DNA of 64,000 nucleotides. Source: Desulfobulbaceae bacterium. GTDB lineage: Bacteria > Bacteroidota > Ignavibacteria > Kapaibacteriales > UBA2268. The notes under the pieces are model-generated. The model was not told the origin of the DNA. It made no database searches and worked only from the letters and a program-made list of their open reading frames with translations. The first letter of the stretch is position 1. Every line of letters begins with the position of its first letter. A program made the translations under genes and the position numbers. Shown here piece by piece: positions 43,813 through 52,579 of the stretch. The stretch lies in the NCBI GenBank assembly GCA_018335795.1, contig JAGXRP010000060.1, positions 79,818 to 143,817 of the forward strand, in the 5' to 3' direction.

Positions 43813-45450
43813 ATGTTAAGAAAAATATTTTTAACACTTACTTTTTTAATGTTAGCCTCTTCTCAGGTATATACTTGTACTAATTTATTAGTCACAAAAG
43901 GTGCATCGGCAGACGGCTCAACCATGATAACATACAACGCCGATGCCGGTGGATTTATGGAGCCTTTGTTTTATTTGCCTGCTGCTACTTGGGGCGACAA
44001 TGATTCTTTAGAAGTTCACGATTGGGACACAGGGAAATATTTAGGCAAAATTAAACAGGTTAAACAAACCTACCTCGTAGTCGGCAATATGAATGAATAT
44101 CAAGTCGCAATCGGCGAAACGACTTTTACAGGTCTTACAGAGTTACGCGATACAAACGGTATAGTTGATTATGGCAGCTTGATGAGAATCACTTTGCAAC
44201 GTAGCAAAACTGCTCGTGAAGCGATTAAAGTCATGACTGACCTCGTTGCTCAATACGGGTATTATTCTACAGGCGAATCGTTTTCGATTGCTGATGCAGA
44301 AGAAGTCTGGATGCTCGAAATGATTGGCAAAGGTGGCAAGGAAAAGGGCGCTGTATGGGTTGCAGTCAAAATTCCCGACGGTTACATTGCTGCTCATGCT
44401 AACCAAGCCCGTATTCGCAATTTCCCATTGAACGACCCGGATAATTGCATCTATTCAAAAGATGTGATTTCATTTGCACAAAAGAATGGATATTATGACC
44501 CCAAAAAAGATGGCGAATTTTCTTTTGCTGATACTTATAATCCGCTTGAACCCGGTGGTTTGCTTTTTTGCGAAGGAAGAGTTTGGAGTTTATTCCGTGG
44601 TGCTGCGCCTAAAGCGAATTTATCGCCCGATTATTGGCGTGCAGTCGAAGGTGCCACACCTTATCCCCTTTATATCAAACCCGATAACAAATTGAAAGTT
44701 TCTGATGTTATAGATTTGATGAGGGACCATTTCAACGATACACCTTGGGATTTGACAAAAGGACTTGCTGCAGAACCATACGGCAATCCTGTGAGATGGA
44801 AACCTCTTGGGTTCAAGTTAGAAGGCGATACTGTTAACTCATATGGATGGGAACGCCCGATTTCAACTCAACAAACAGCATTCGCATTCGTTTCGCAAAG
44901 CCGTTCATGGTTGCCACGCGAGATTGGAGGAGTATTCTGGTACGGTGTTGACGATAATTATACTAATGTTTATGTTCCGCTTTATTGCAGTATGACTGCT
45001 CCACCACCTTCAAGTCAGGGTTATTCGATTGCAGATTTTAGTCTCAATTCCGCTTTTTGGGTGTTTAATTTAGTTGCAAATCTTGCATATACTAAATATT
45101 CTTATATTATTAAAGATATTCAAGAAGTCCAATCGGAGCTTGAAAATAAATTTACAAAATCACAAAATGCCATTGACAAAGCTGCCGTTGAACTTTACAA
45201 TATTGATAAAAACTTAGCAATCAACTTCCTAACCGATTATTCAGTCAGTCAATTCGAGCAAACTGTCAATCGTTGGCGTAAATTGTGGGAGTATCTCGTT
45301 GTGAAATACAATGATGGCTATATCAACGACGTTACTAAAGAAGGTGGACGTCATCCAAAAGGTGTCGGTTATGGTGATGAATTTTTCCGTCGCGTTGTGA
45401 AAGAACGCCCGGGATATTACGATGTAAAAATGAAAAAGGAATTAAAGTAA
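43813..45450 (+). CDS. C69-family dipeptidase, exported
   Basis: A 545-aa N-terminal-nucleophile hydrolase of family C69 (PepD/U34). After a signal peptide of about 21 residues the mature chain should begin at Cys22 (YTCTNLLVTKGASADGSTMI), which becomes the catalytic N-terminal cysteine. Later segments TYLVVGNMNEYQVAIGETT, FSIADAEEVWMLEMIGKG and AAHANQARIRNFP match the family. Export and the exposed Cys fit a periplasmic dipeptidase. It is 5 bases upstream of the NfeD-like protease gene. Confidence 0.9.
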   Translation: MLRKIFLTLTFLMLASSQVYTCTNLLVTKGASADGSTMITYNADAGGFMEPLFYLPAATWGDNDSLEVHDWDTGKYLGKIKQVKQTYLVVGNMNEYQVAIGETTFTGLTELRDTNGIVDYGSLMRITLQRSKTAREAIKVMTDLVAQYGYYSTGESFSIADAEEVWMLEMIGKGGKEKGAVWVAVKIPDGYIAAHANQARIRNFPLNDPDNCIYSKDVISFAQKNGYYDPKKDGEFSFADTYNPLEPGGLLFCEGRVWSLFRGAAPKANLSPDYWRAVEGATPYPLYIKPDNKLKVSDVIDLMRDHFNDTPWDLTKGLAAEPYGNPVRWKPLGFKLEGDTVNSYGWERPISTQQTAFAFVSQSRSWLPREIGGVFWYGVDDNYTNVYVPLYCSMTAPPPSSQGYSIADFSLNSAFWVFNLVANLAYTKYSYIIKDIQEVQSELENKFTKSQNAIDKAAVELYNIDKNLAINFLTDYSVSQFEQTVNRWRKLWEYLVVKYNDGYINDVTKEGGRHPKGVGYGDEFFRRVVKERPGYYDVKMKKELK

Positions 45451-45455
45451 ATAAG

Positions 45456-46781
45456 ATGAGGTACACTCTCATAGCGGTAATTGCTTGTCTGGCAATATGG
45501 AGCGGTTTAATCACCGCTCCGATTGCAACATTTGCCGAAAATGGAAATGAAATTGCCCGGAATTCCTCCATTACGATGATAACAATCGAAGGTGGCATAA
45601 GTCCTGCAGTTGCAACATATATCATCACTTCACTTGAAAAATCTGAGGAATTGGGTGCCGAAGCTATGCTCTTGCGTTTGAATACGCCGGGAGGCTTGTT
45701 GGAATCCACTCGCGATATAGTGACTGCATTTTTGAACTCTAAAGTTCCGGTCATTGTTTACGTCGCTCCCGGAGGCTCAAGAGCCGGTTCGGCAGGAGTA
45801 TTCATAACTCTTGCTGCTCATATTGCGGCTATGGCTCCAGGCACAAATATCGGAGCAGCGCACCCCGTTGGGATTGATGGTTCGAGCGATTCTTCTTCAA
45901 CTATGACATCCAAGATTGTAAATGATACCAAAGCTTTCATCCGTACAATTGCCGAAAAGCGAAATCGCAATATTGCTTGGGCTGAGCAAACAGTCGAATC
46001 CAGCATCTCATCTACCGAAACGGAAGCATTAGCAGAAGGTGCGATTGATTTTATAGCTCTTTCCTTAAAGTCTCTGCTTGATTCTGCCGATGGAATGGAA
46101 GTTACAACAGCTTCGGGATATAAAAAGCTGAGATTGCGAGATGTCCAAATTATCGAAATCGAAAAATCGTGGCGCGACCACATTTTGATGACATTGTCCG
46201 ACCCGAATATTGCATATTTGCTGATTATGTTAGGTATTTACGGCTTAATTTTCGAATTAAAAAGTCCGGGTTCAATTGCTCCTGGAGTTGTAGGTGGGAT
46301 TTCTTTACTTTTGGCGGCATATTCGCTCAAGATGTTGCCCGTCAATATGGTCGGAGTTGCATTCATACTTTTGGCTTTCATATTATTTGTGATTGAGTTT
46401 TTTGTCCAAAGCTATGGATTGCTGTCTGTAAGCGGTGTTGTATCTTTGTTTTTTGGTTCAATATTACTGATTGATTCACCATTAGAGTTCATGAGGATAT
46501 CTATGACACTGATAGTTATTGTTACGCTGGCTACGGCAATTTTTGTAGCAATATTGGTTTATTACGGCATTAAAGCTCAATCCCGAAAAAAAGAGGGCGG
46601 CTCACAAGCAGTAATCGGGATGACTGGCACTGCCCGTACAGATTTTGTATCAGGAATAGGTGGCAAAGTCCACGTTTACGGCGAAATTTGGCAAGCACAA
46701 TCCGATGATGATATCAAAATCGGCGACAAAGTCACCGTAAATGCAATCGAAGGATTTACTCTGATTGTAAAGAAAGTGTAG
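45456..46781 (+). CDS. nfeD: NfeD-like membrane-bound serine protease
   Basis: A 441-aa membrane protein of the long NfeD type. A signal segment (residues 1-28) precedes a ClpP-like serine protease domain (about 40-240) with LLRLNTPGGLLESTRDIV, the catalytic Ser112 in SRAGSAGVFI, and a Lys expected in the following helix. Four or five membrane helices (about 250-370) and a C-terminal OB-fold-like domain (GKVHVYGEIWQAQSDD, KVTVNAIEGFTLIV) follow. Such proteins are normally paired with a stomatin; no stomatin gene is adjacent here. The gene follows the dipeptidase by 5 bases. Confidence 0.9.
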   Translation: MRYTLIAVIACLAIWSGLITAPIATFAENGNEIARNSSITMITIEGGISPAVATYIITSLEKSEELGAEAMLLRLNTPGGLLESTRDIVTAFLNSKVPVIVYVAPGGSRAGSAGVFITLAAHIAAMAPGTNIGAAHPVGIDGSSDSSSTMTSKIVNDTKAFIRTIAEKRNRNIAWAEQTVESSISSTETEALAEGAIDFIALSLKSLLDSADGMEVTTASGYKKLRLRDVQIIEIEKSWRDHILMTLSDPNIAYLLIMLGIYGLIFELKSPGSIAPGVVGGISLLLAAYSLKMLPVNMVGVAFILLAFILFVIEFFVQSYGLLSVSGVVSLFFGSILLIDSPLEFMRISMTLIVIVTLATAIFVAILVYYGIKAQSRKKEGGSQAVIGMTGTARTDFVSGIGGKVHVYGEIWQAQSDDDIKIGDKVTVNAIEGFTLIVKKV

Positions 46782-46830
46782 GATTTTTTTAAATAAGGTT
46801 TGAAAAAGTGGTTGGAAGAGAATATATTTC

Positions 46831-47166
46831 TCAACTCAACAGTTCCTCTTTATTGACTACATATGGCTCTCCATAAATTACCGTGTAATCTTTGAGCCTC
46901 CATACATGACCGCATAATAACGATGAAATCATCAATCTTGCTGTGATTAGGTCAATTTTTCTTCCGGTTGAATTTTCTAACTCGTCAGCCCATTCATCGA
47001 GTTCATCATATGTGATAGTACGACTTGAATCAATGAGTATATCAATATCGCTTTCAGGAGTTTGAGTGCCGAAATGAAAACTGCCATAAACAGCCACAAA
47101 ATCGAGCCCTTTGGAAATAGCGAATTTTTCCAATATTTCAAATATTTCCGAGCGTTTCAAGTTCAT
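46831..47166 (-). CDS. mntA: MntA-like nucleotidyltransferase antitoxin
   Basis: A 111-aa minimal nucleotidyltransferase with the complete GSX10DXD motif: Gly28-Ser29 (VYGSF) and Asp40-Ile-Asp42. In HepT-MntA modules this enzyme adds AMP to a tyrosine of the HepT toxin and neutralises it. The gene overlaps hepT by 29 bases and is downstream of it, the usual order. It lies between the plus-strand nfeD gene and the batE gene. Confidence 0.85.
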   Translation of the reverse strand: MNLKRSEIFEILEKFAISKGLDFVAVYGSFHFGTQTPESDIDILIDSSRTITYDELDEWADELENSTGRKIDLITARLMISSLLCGHVWRLKDYTVIYGEPYVVNKEELLS

Positions 47167-47470
47167 TTCTCAATTCCTTAATGCTGTTGTGTGAAATATC
47201 CCATAAGAAGGCTTTGTCTATTGAACCATATCCGTGAACAATTCTGTTGCGTAATCCCTTGATTTTCAACTTGTTTTTGATTGGGCTTTCTAATGAACTG
47301 ACCAATTCGCCTATTTGCAATATTGCAAATGCAATACTGAACTGATAATCCGTATTTTCGAGGAATACTTCCTTCTCATTTTTAAAATTGATGTGAGTTC
47401 GGCTGATACCGTCAATATAATTCAAAATCGAAAGAATGATTTGCCTGTCTCTATCACTTACTTCCATCAT
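47138..47470 (-). CDS. hepT: HepT-like ribonuclease toxin
   Basis: A 110-aa HEPN-domain toxin. The RX4HXY RNase motif is exact, RNRIVHGY, with Arg74, His79 and Tyr81 from the ATG at 47470 (ATG at 47467 is also possible; both follow GGAG). Toxins of this kind degrade RNA, and the tyrosine is the residue AMPylated by MntA. Paired by overlap with the nucleotidyltransferase gene. Helical throughout, no signal peptide. Confidence 0.86.
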   Translation of the reverse strand: MMEVSDRDRQIILSILNYIDGISRTHINFKNEKEVFLENTDYQFSIAFAILQIGELVSSLESPIKNKLKIKGLRNRIVHGYGSIDKAFLWDISHNSIKELRNELETLGNI

Positions 47471-47508
47471 ATTCTCCAAAATATTGCTTGATTTATTCTT
47501 CTAACCTA

Positions 47509-48270
47509 TTATATCACTTCGAGTACACTCGCAGGCACCCAGCCTTTGTTGCCATTTTCGAGCAATATCTCTGACCAGCCTTCTAATTTGTCCGTGATTT
47601 CGACTTTTGTTCCCTCGTGGAGTATCAACAAATCTACCGAACTATCGTCGGGGGCAGACTTTACATAAATGCTTGTCGCAAATATAATCGCATGTTCGCG
47701 ACTTGTCTCGTCATAATATGCATGATATGCTAAGATTGATGTAAGCACAGTCCCGATAAAACCTAATACAACGAACAGGAATAAAAGCTTCTTGCTGTAT
47801 GTAGTGCCACTAATGATGAATAGTGTCAAGAACAGAAAAGATGCCCAAAGCAGTATTACGGAGACCCAGCCCCATACTCCTGAATACAAAAAACCCATAA
47901 CTGAATGGTACCATTCGACAATGAATAATTTAGGGACTGTTTCGAATTTGTCTATTATGCGTAAATTAGCGATTTTCAAATTGAATTCTATATCCGAATC
48001 ACTCGGAGCCAATCTTGCTGCTCGTTCGTAATACAATATCGCAGATGGAATTTTATCCATTCGGAAATATGAATTGCCAAGATTGTAAAATAGTTCAGCG
48101 GATTGGTATCCATCGTCAATAATTGCTCTATAAATTTCAATTGCTTGCTCGTAATTACCGGAAATATAAAAATTATTGGCTTTCTCGAATGACTCTTCAG
48201 GAGTTTGCGAATTTGCCGAAATAGTGATAAAAAGCACGTAAAAGGCTAAAATGTAGTATTTGAGGTTCAT
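47509..48270 (-). CDS. batE: BatE-like TPR and SH3 protein
   Basis: A 253-aa membrane protein: signal peptide (residues 1-21), two TPR motifs (FEKANNFYISGNYEQAIEIY, AELFYNLGNSYFRMDKIPSA, then YYERAARLAPSD), two or three membrane helices (VSVILLWASFLFLTLFI, KLLFLFVVLGFIGTVLTSI) and a C-terminal bacterial SH3 domain (YVKSAPDDSSVDLLILHEGT, NGNKGWVPASVLEVI). This domain order is that of BatE. It overlaps BatD by 4 bases. Confidence 0.88.
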   Translation of the reverse strand: MNLKYYILAFYVLFITISANSQTPEESFEKANNFYISGNYEQAIEIYRAIIDDGYQSAELFYNLGNSYFRMDKIPSAILYYERAARLAPSDSDIEFNLKIANLRIIDKFETVPKLFIVEWYHSVMGFLYSGVWGWVSVILLWASFLFLTLFIISGTTYSKKLLFLFVVLGFIGTVLTSILAYHAYYDETSREHAIIFATSIYVKSAPDDSSVDLLILHEGTKVEITDKLEGWSEILLENGNKGWVPASVLEVI

Positions 48271-50108
48271 CTTAATGCTCCTTCCATTTGGGTAATTGCT
48301 TTTACGGCAGAGCCGTAAATCACATCAAGTTTGTGAATGTTGCTTGATGGCGAATATCTCGCAAATTCAGCATTATCAAGAGTTTGTAGGAACTCGGATG
48401 ATAAATCTTCGCTGACTCCTTTTTCGAGCAGGTTTTCTTTTGCTTTGTCTTTGGTTAATTCCGAATTTGGGATGCTGAGTTTGTCACTCAAATATCCCCA
48501 CAATGCTTTGTTGATTTCCTCATGAAATTTATCCGAATTACTATTATCTTTCATCAAAGATTTGGCAAGCGAAAGTCGCTTTTTGGCTATCTTAGTGGCT
48601 TTGCGATTGCGAATTAAATTCAAATCGTATGATTCGTGCTTTTTGCGACGCCAAATTATAAAAAATATGCCAAACATAATAAAAGGAGCGAGCATCATAG
48701 CGACATAATCTCGCGACCAAAAGAAGCTTTGCTTATTCCGTTCGAGTGTTGATGATTTGGTTTTGATATAACGAATGTCCTTGCCGATTAACTGGACTTC
48801 TTCCTTGCGAACACCTGTAATTCCTGAGCCACCAAAATTATCGTCGCCCTTTTCTACTTCGATTAGAAATTCTTTGGATTTCAAAGTATTGAAACGCTTA
48901 GCATTTAAATCGAAATATGTAAAGTTGACGGGTTCGATTTTGAAATTTCCGGCATTTTTGGGTATTATGAGGTATTCGAATGTTATTGAGCCTGACATCC
49001 CACTTTCTGTAGTGAATATATTATCGCTTATATTCGGGTCGTAAATCTCAAATCCCGGTGGGAAGTTGATTGCAAGGGGTTGGATTAGTTTCAAATTTCC
49101 TCTGCCGCCAATTTTCACTTTAAGGGCTACCGGTTGGCCGGTTTTCGTTTTTGTTTTGTCCAAAAAGGCTTCCATCTTCAAATCACCAACTGCACCTGCA
49201 AATTCGGGCGGACGCATTTCAGTAAATTCCGAAACTGTTATCGGCAATGGTTCGGAGCTGGCTTTGTATTCAAAATCGCGATAATTGTTACCCGAAAAGA
49301 AGGAATCATCAAAAAAACTCCAAAAATCACGCGAACGTTGCGATGTTTGGACTCTCATTCGGACAGTGAAATTAAACTCGTATGGGTCAACAACTAAATT
49401 GCCGGAACGCTGTGGGAAAAGAACAACTTGCTTGATTATTGCAGTATTGAAAGCAACTCCGTTTACTACTTCACGCTTCCATTCGAGTTTGTCTATGGGT
49501 AAGTCTTGATTCCAAAACCCATTCAAAGAGGGTACTTTTGTAGGCGACAATTGCATTACGTTCAATTCCGGGTGAATGAAGAGTTTATATGTTGCCGTTA
49601 TTTGTTCGCCTGTGAAAACTTTTCGTTTTGAAACGCTTGATTTTACATATATATTTTTCTTCAAGATGTCGAGAGCTTGTTGATTTAAGGTTTTTTCTTG
49701 TTCTTGCTCTTGTTTACGTTGTTCTTTTTGTGCCTCGGATTCGGGCAAAACATTAATTGTAATTGCTTGGGATTTTAACATTTTCCCATCGCTCATAATG
49801 GATGCGGGACCAATAGTGTAAGTACCCGTTTTGTCTGCAAGCAACATGTATGATAAAGTGAATGAACGAGCAGTTCTGCCGTTGATTATTTGGATGCTCT
49901 GGGATTGGTTTGGTCCTCCTAAAACAGTAAAACCTTTGAAATCGGGTCCTTTGAAATCAGAACCGCTACCATTAATGGTAAATGATACTGTAAAACGCTC
50001 CCCAACCGGAACAGGATTGCGGTCAACACTTGCTGTGAATTCTTGAGCAAATGCTGATACAGACATCAAAAAGAGCAATATCGAAATGCAGTATAACTTG
50101 TGTCTCAT
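48267..50108 (-). CDS. batD: BatD-like oxygen-tolerance protein
   Basis: A 613-aa membrane protein of the BatD family. The ATG at 50108 gives a signal peptide (MRHKLYCISILLFLMSVSAFA); a frame from 50135 starts inside batC. The periplasmic part has strings of beta-sandwich domains with FTASVDRNPVPVGERFTVSF and YVKSSVSKRKVFTGEQITAT. One membrane helix (YVAMMLAPFIMFGIFFII) is near residue 470, followed by a helical cytoplasmic tail. It overlaps batE by 4 bases. Confidence 0.88.
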   Translation of the reverse strand: MRHKLYCISILLFLMSVSAFAQEFTASVDRNPVPVGERFTVSFTINGSGSDFKGPDFKGFTVLGGPNQSQSIQIINGRTARSFTLSYMLLADKTGTYTIGPASIMSDGKMLKSQAITINVLPESEAQKEQRKQEQEQEKTLNQQALDILKKNIYVKSSVSKRKVFTGEQITATYKLFIHPELNVMQLSPTKVPSLNGFWNQDLPIDKLEWKREVVNGVAFNTAIIKQVVLFPQRSGNLVVDPYEFNFTVRMRVQTSQRSRDFWSFFDDSFFSGNNYRDFEYKASSEPLPITVSEFTEMRPPEFAGAVGDLKMEAFLDKTKTKTGQPVALKVKIGGRGNLKLIQPLAINFPPGFEIYDPNISDNIFTTESGMSGSITFEYLIIPKNAGNFKIEPVNFTYFDLNAKRFNTLKSKEFLIEVEKGDDNFGGSGITGVRKEEVQLIGKDIRYIKTKSSTLERNKQSFFWSRDYVAMMLAPFIMFGIFFIIWRRKKHESYDLNLIRNRKATKIAKKRLSLAKSLMKDNSNSDKFHEEINKALWGYLSDKLSIPNSELTKDKAKENLLEKGVSEDLSSEFLQTLDNAEFARYSPSSNIHKLDVIYGSAVKAITQMEGALR

Positions 50109-50128
50109 TTTGTTCTTTATCTCATTTA

Positions 50129-50917
50129 TTACCAATTTTTCTCACTTGGACGCCTTTGTTCACGCTTTTTCAGAACTTTTTTCTGTACATTTTGTTCTTC
50201 GTTTTTCAATGCTTCTAAAATTCTTTCAGCATCTTCTTTAGAAATTTCGGATTTTTGTTTGTTTTGCTTATTTTGCTTTTGTTCTTGTCCTTGTTGTTCC
50301 TGTCCTTGCTCGCCATCTTTATTTTGCTGCTCATCCTTTTGCTTATCATTTTGTCCTTGCTGGTTTTGCTGATTATTCTTCTGTTGCTGATTTTTATCTT
50401 TGTTTCCGTCCTGTTTATCTTGGTCTTTATCTCCGTCTTGGTCTTTATCATCCTTTTGGTCAGATTTGTTTTGTTGTTGCTGTTGTTGTTGCTGTAACAT
50501 TCTACGTGCCATTTCCAAATTATGGCGTGTGTCGTTGTCCTTAGGGTTCAACTTCAACGCATTTTTATATGCAGCTATACTTTTCTCGAAATCTTCAGAT
50601 TTATAATAGGCATTACCTAAATTATGGTAAGCATTTGATGTTGTTGCTTTATCAGGCTTTTGGGATATTATATCGGAGAATTTGCTGATTGCATCCGCAT
50701 ATTGCTCATTTTTGTAAAGTGCATCACCAAGATTGAAAGTTGCACGATAATCGGGTGCTACTTCGAGTGCTTTACGGTATTTGACTTCAGCTTCCTCGTA
50801 TTGTTGAGCTTTGAATTTCTCGTTTCCTTCGCGAATGAAGGACTTGGATGATTGCGCCCAAGAGGTCGAAATCATTGCCAAAGCAAAAGCTAATATGATA
50901 ATAATACTTTTCATCAT
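50129..50917 (-). CDS. batC: BatC-like TPR protein with Gln/Lys/Asp-rich tail
   Basis: A 262-aa exported protein. The signal (MMKSIIIILAFALAMISTSWA) is followed by three TPR motifs (FIREGNEKFKAQQYEEAEVK, ATFNLGDALYKNEQYADAIS, AYHNLGNAYYKSEDFEKSIA) and then by a low-complexity region of about 70 residues of Q, K, D and N (from MLQQQQQQQQNKSD). The final 40 residues are helical (ISKEDAERILEALKNEEQNV). TPR plus charged tail is the BatC pattern. Overlaps batB by 4 bases. Confidence 0.87.
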   Translation of the reverse strand: MMKSIIIILAFALAMISTSWAQSSKSFIREGNEKFKAQQYEEAEVKYRKALEVAPDYRATFNLGDALYKNEQYADAISKFSDIISQKPDKATTSNAYHNLGNAYYKSEDFEKSIAAYKNALKLNPKDNDTRHNLEMARRMLQQQQQQQQNKSDQKDDKDQDGDKDQDKQDGNKDKNQQQKNNQQNQQGQNDKQKDEQQNKDGEQGQEQQGQEQKQNKQNKQKSEISKEDAERILEALKNEEQNVQKKVLKKREQRRPSEKNW

Positions 50918-51954
50918 TTTCCTGCTACAAATAAATTCAATTTTGCCATAAATTTATTCTTTTTATCCGAAAATACTAATTCTAAAAGTAAAAAGAACAA
51001 TGCTAATGCTACGAAAATCTGGAATCTGTCTTCGTAGTTAGTGAATACTTTCGATTCGAACTCTTGCTTATCCATCTTGCTTACTCTTTCAACAAGTTCA
51101 GTCAGTTCGACGTCGGTACCTATATCAGAACGGAAAAATTCGCCATTGGTTTCAAGTGCAATCTCTTGCAAAATTGCCGGGTCTAATCGAGTTATAATAT
51201 TTTCGCCTTTATTATCTTTCATGTAACCTGTGATTTTGCCATTTTGGTAAACCGGAATAGGAGCACCCTCAGAGTTCCCCACACCAATTGTATAAATCAC
51301 TACGTTTTTCTCTTTAGCACGTTTTGCGATGGATACAGCATCATCTTCATGATTTTCTCCATCAGTCATGATTATCAGTACTTTGCTTTTGCTCAAATCC
51401 TGCGAGAATGATTCAACAGCCAAATCAATGGCAGACCCGATAGCAGTACCTTGAGTGCCTGCCATATCGGTCGAAATTGTAGAAGTTATCAGCCTTGCTG
51501 CTGCAAAATCTGTTGTCAGAGGCAATTGCAAAAATGATTTTCCTGCAAAAACGATTAAACCGACCTTGTCATCACCCAGATTATCGAGTAAGCGATTGAT
51601 AGAACGTTTTACACGTTCAAGCCTGTTTGGGCGAACATCTTCTGCCAACATGCTATTTGAAACATCAACAGCAAGGATTACTTCAATCCCTTCTCGTTTG
51701 ACTTCTTCCAATCTGGTACCAATTTGAGGGTTTGCCAATGCAATTATTACCATTGACAGAGCAAGTTGCATTATCGTGAATTTCCATGCTGCTTTATAGT
51801 TTGATGTATCGGGTATCAGGAGGTTCACTAATTGCATATCACCAATTCGTTTCAGTCTTCTACGACGAGAAATTCTATACAGCACATAAATAATTAGCAG
51901 TAATGGAATTACTGCAAAAGCATATAAATACTCTATGTTCTCGAATCTAATCAT
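50914..51954 (-). CDS. batB: BatB-like von Willebrand factor A membrane protein
   Basis: A 346-aa vWA protein, related to the BatA at 36357. Two N-terminal helices lead to a complete MIDAS (LAVDVSNSMLAEDV, TQGTAIGSAIDLA and the Asp of IIMTDGENHEDD), and a C-terminal helix follows (IFVALALFFLLLELVF). In the usual Bat operon batA and batB are adjacent; here they are about 14 kb apart. It lies 66 bases downstream of rsmD and could be cotranscribed with it. Confidence 0.88.
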   Translation of the reverse strand: MIRFENIEYLYAFAVIPLLLIIYVLYRISRRRRLKRIGDMQLVNLLIPDTSNYKAAWKFTIMQLALSMVIIALANPQIGTRLEEVKREGIEVILAVDVSNSMLAEDVRPNRLERVKRSINRLLDNLGDDKVGLIVFAGKSFLQLPLTTDFAAARLITSTISTDMAGTQGTAIGSAIDLAVESFSQDLSKSKVLIIMTDGENHEDDAVSIAKRAKEKNVVIYTIGVGNSEGAPIPVYQNGKITGYMKDNKGENIITRLDPAILQEIALETNGEFFRSDIGTDVELTELVERVSKMDKQEFESKVFTNYEDRFQIFVALALFFLLLELVFSDKKNKFMAKLNLFVAGK

Positions 51955-52020
51955 ACGCCATCATTTCTAATAAATCACTTATTTTGACGTAAACACCAAT
52001 TTGTAAGTGTAATTTTTCGC

Positions 52021-52578
52021 TTATACAATTTCGATAAATTCTACTTGCGTCTCGCCGAATGTTTTATGCGATATACTCCTAAATACAGTCGGTATATGCA
52101 ATTTCATGTCTTTGGGATATTCTAAAGTTATGATTGCCGAATCATTTAGTATATCTTTTTCAGTCAACAATGCTAATAATGGATTTATTACATCAACTTT
52201 GTACGGCGGGTCGCAGAATATTAAATCAATTTTGGGGCTTTCATCGGAATAATCTCTGACAAACTTCAAAGCATCTCTGCAAATTATGGAATAGTCCTCT
52301 TTTGGGATTTTGAATAACTTTGCAATCTCGGAAGCGAGTTCACAAGATTTTTTCGAATTATCTACTAAAGTTACATGCGACACTCCGCGACTTAAGGATT
52401 CAAATCCTAAAGCCCCAGTTCCTGAGCATAAATCCAAGCATATGCAATTATCAAAATCTACAAGATTTGACAGGACATTGAAGATTGATTGTCTCGTTTT
52501 GTCGGATGTGGGGCGGATATTATTCGGAATTTTTCCTGAATAATACAAACCTCCGTAAATTCCGGTAGTCAATCGCAT
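52021..52578 (-). CDS. rsmD: 16S rRNA (guanine-966 N2) methyltransferase
   Basis: A 185-aa SAM-dependent RNA methyltransferase. Diagnostic stretches are GGLYYSGKIPNNIRPTSDKT, RQSIFNVLSNLVDFD, the SAM motif LDLCSGTGALGFESLSRG and the catalytic DPPY in LIFCDPPYK. It modifies a guanine of the 30S decoding region. Directly downstream of the PilM-like gene (1-base gap). Confidence 0.93.
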   Translation of the reverse strand: MRLTTGIYGGLYYSGKIPNNIRPTSDKTRQSIFNVLSNLVDFDNCICLDLCSGTGALGFESLSRGVSHVTLVDNSKKSCELASEIAKLFKIPKEDYSIICRDALKFVRDYSDESPKIDLIFCDPPYKVDVINPLLALLTEKDILNDSAIITLEYPKDMKLHIPTVFRSISHKTFGETQVEFIEIV

Positions 52579-52579
52579 T

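Noticed and set aside
50255..50497. A hydrophobic Leu/Ile-rich plus-strand frame opposite batC
   Set aside because: It is the complement of the Gln/Lys/Asp codon runs in BatC and not a real membrane protein gene.
50440..50520. The run of Gln codons in batC as a frameshift site
   Set aside because: The frame stays open on both sides with a sensible TPR before it and a helical end after it, and such tails are usual for BatC.
36357..51954. BatA and BatB as an accidental recent duplication
   Set aside because: Two vWA proteins are a standard part of this gene set, and the two differ in length and C-terminal part.
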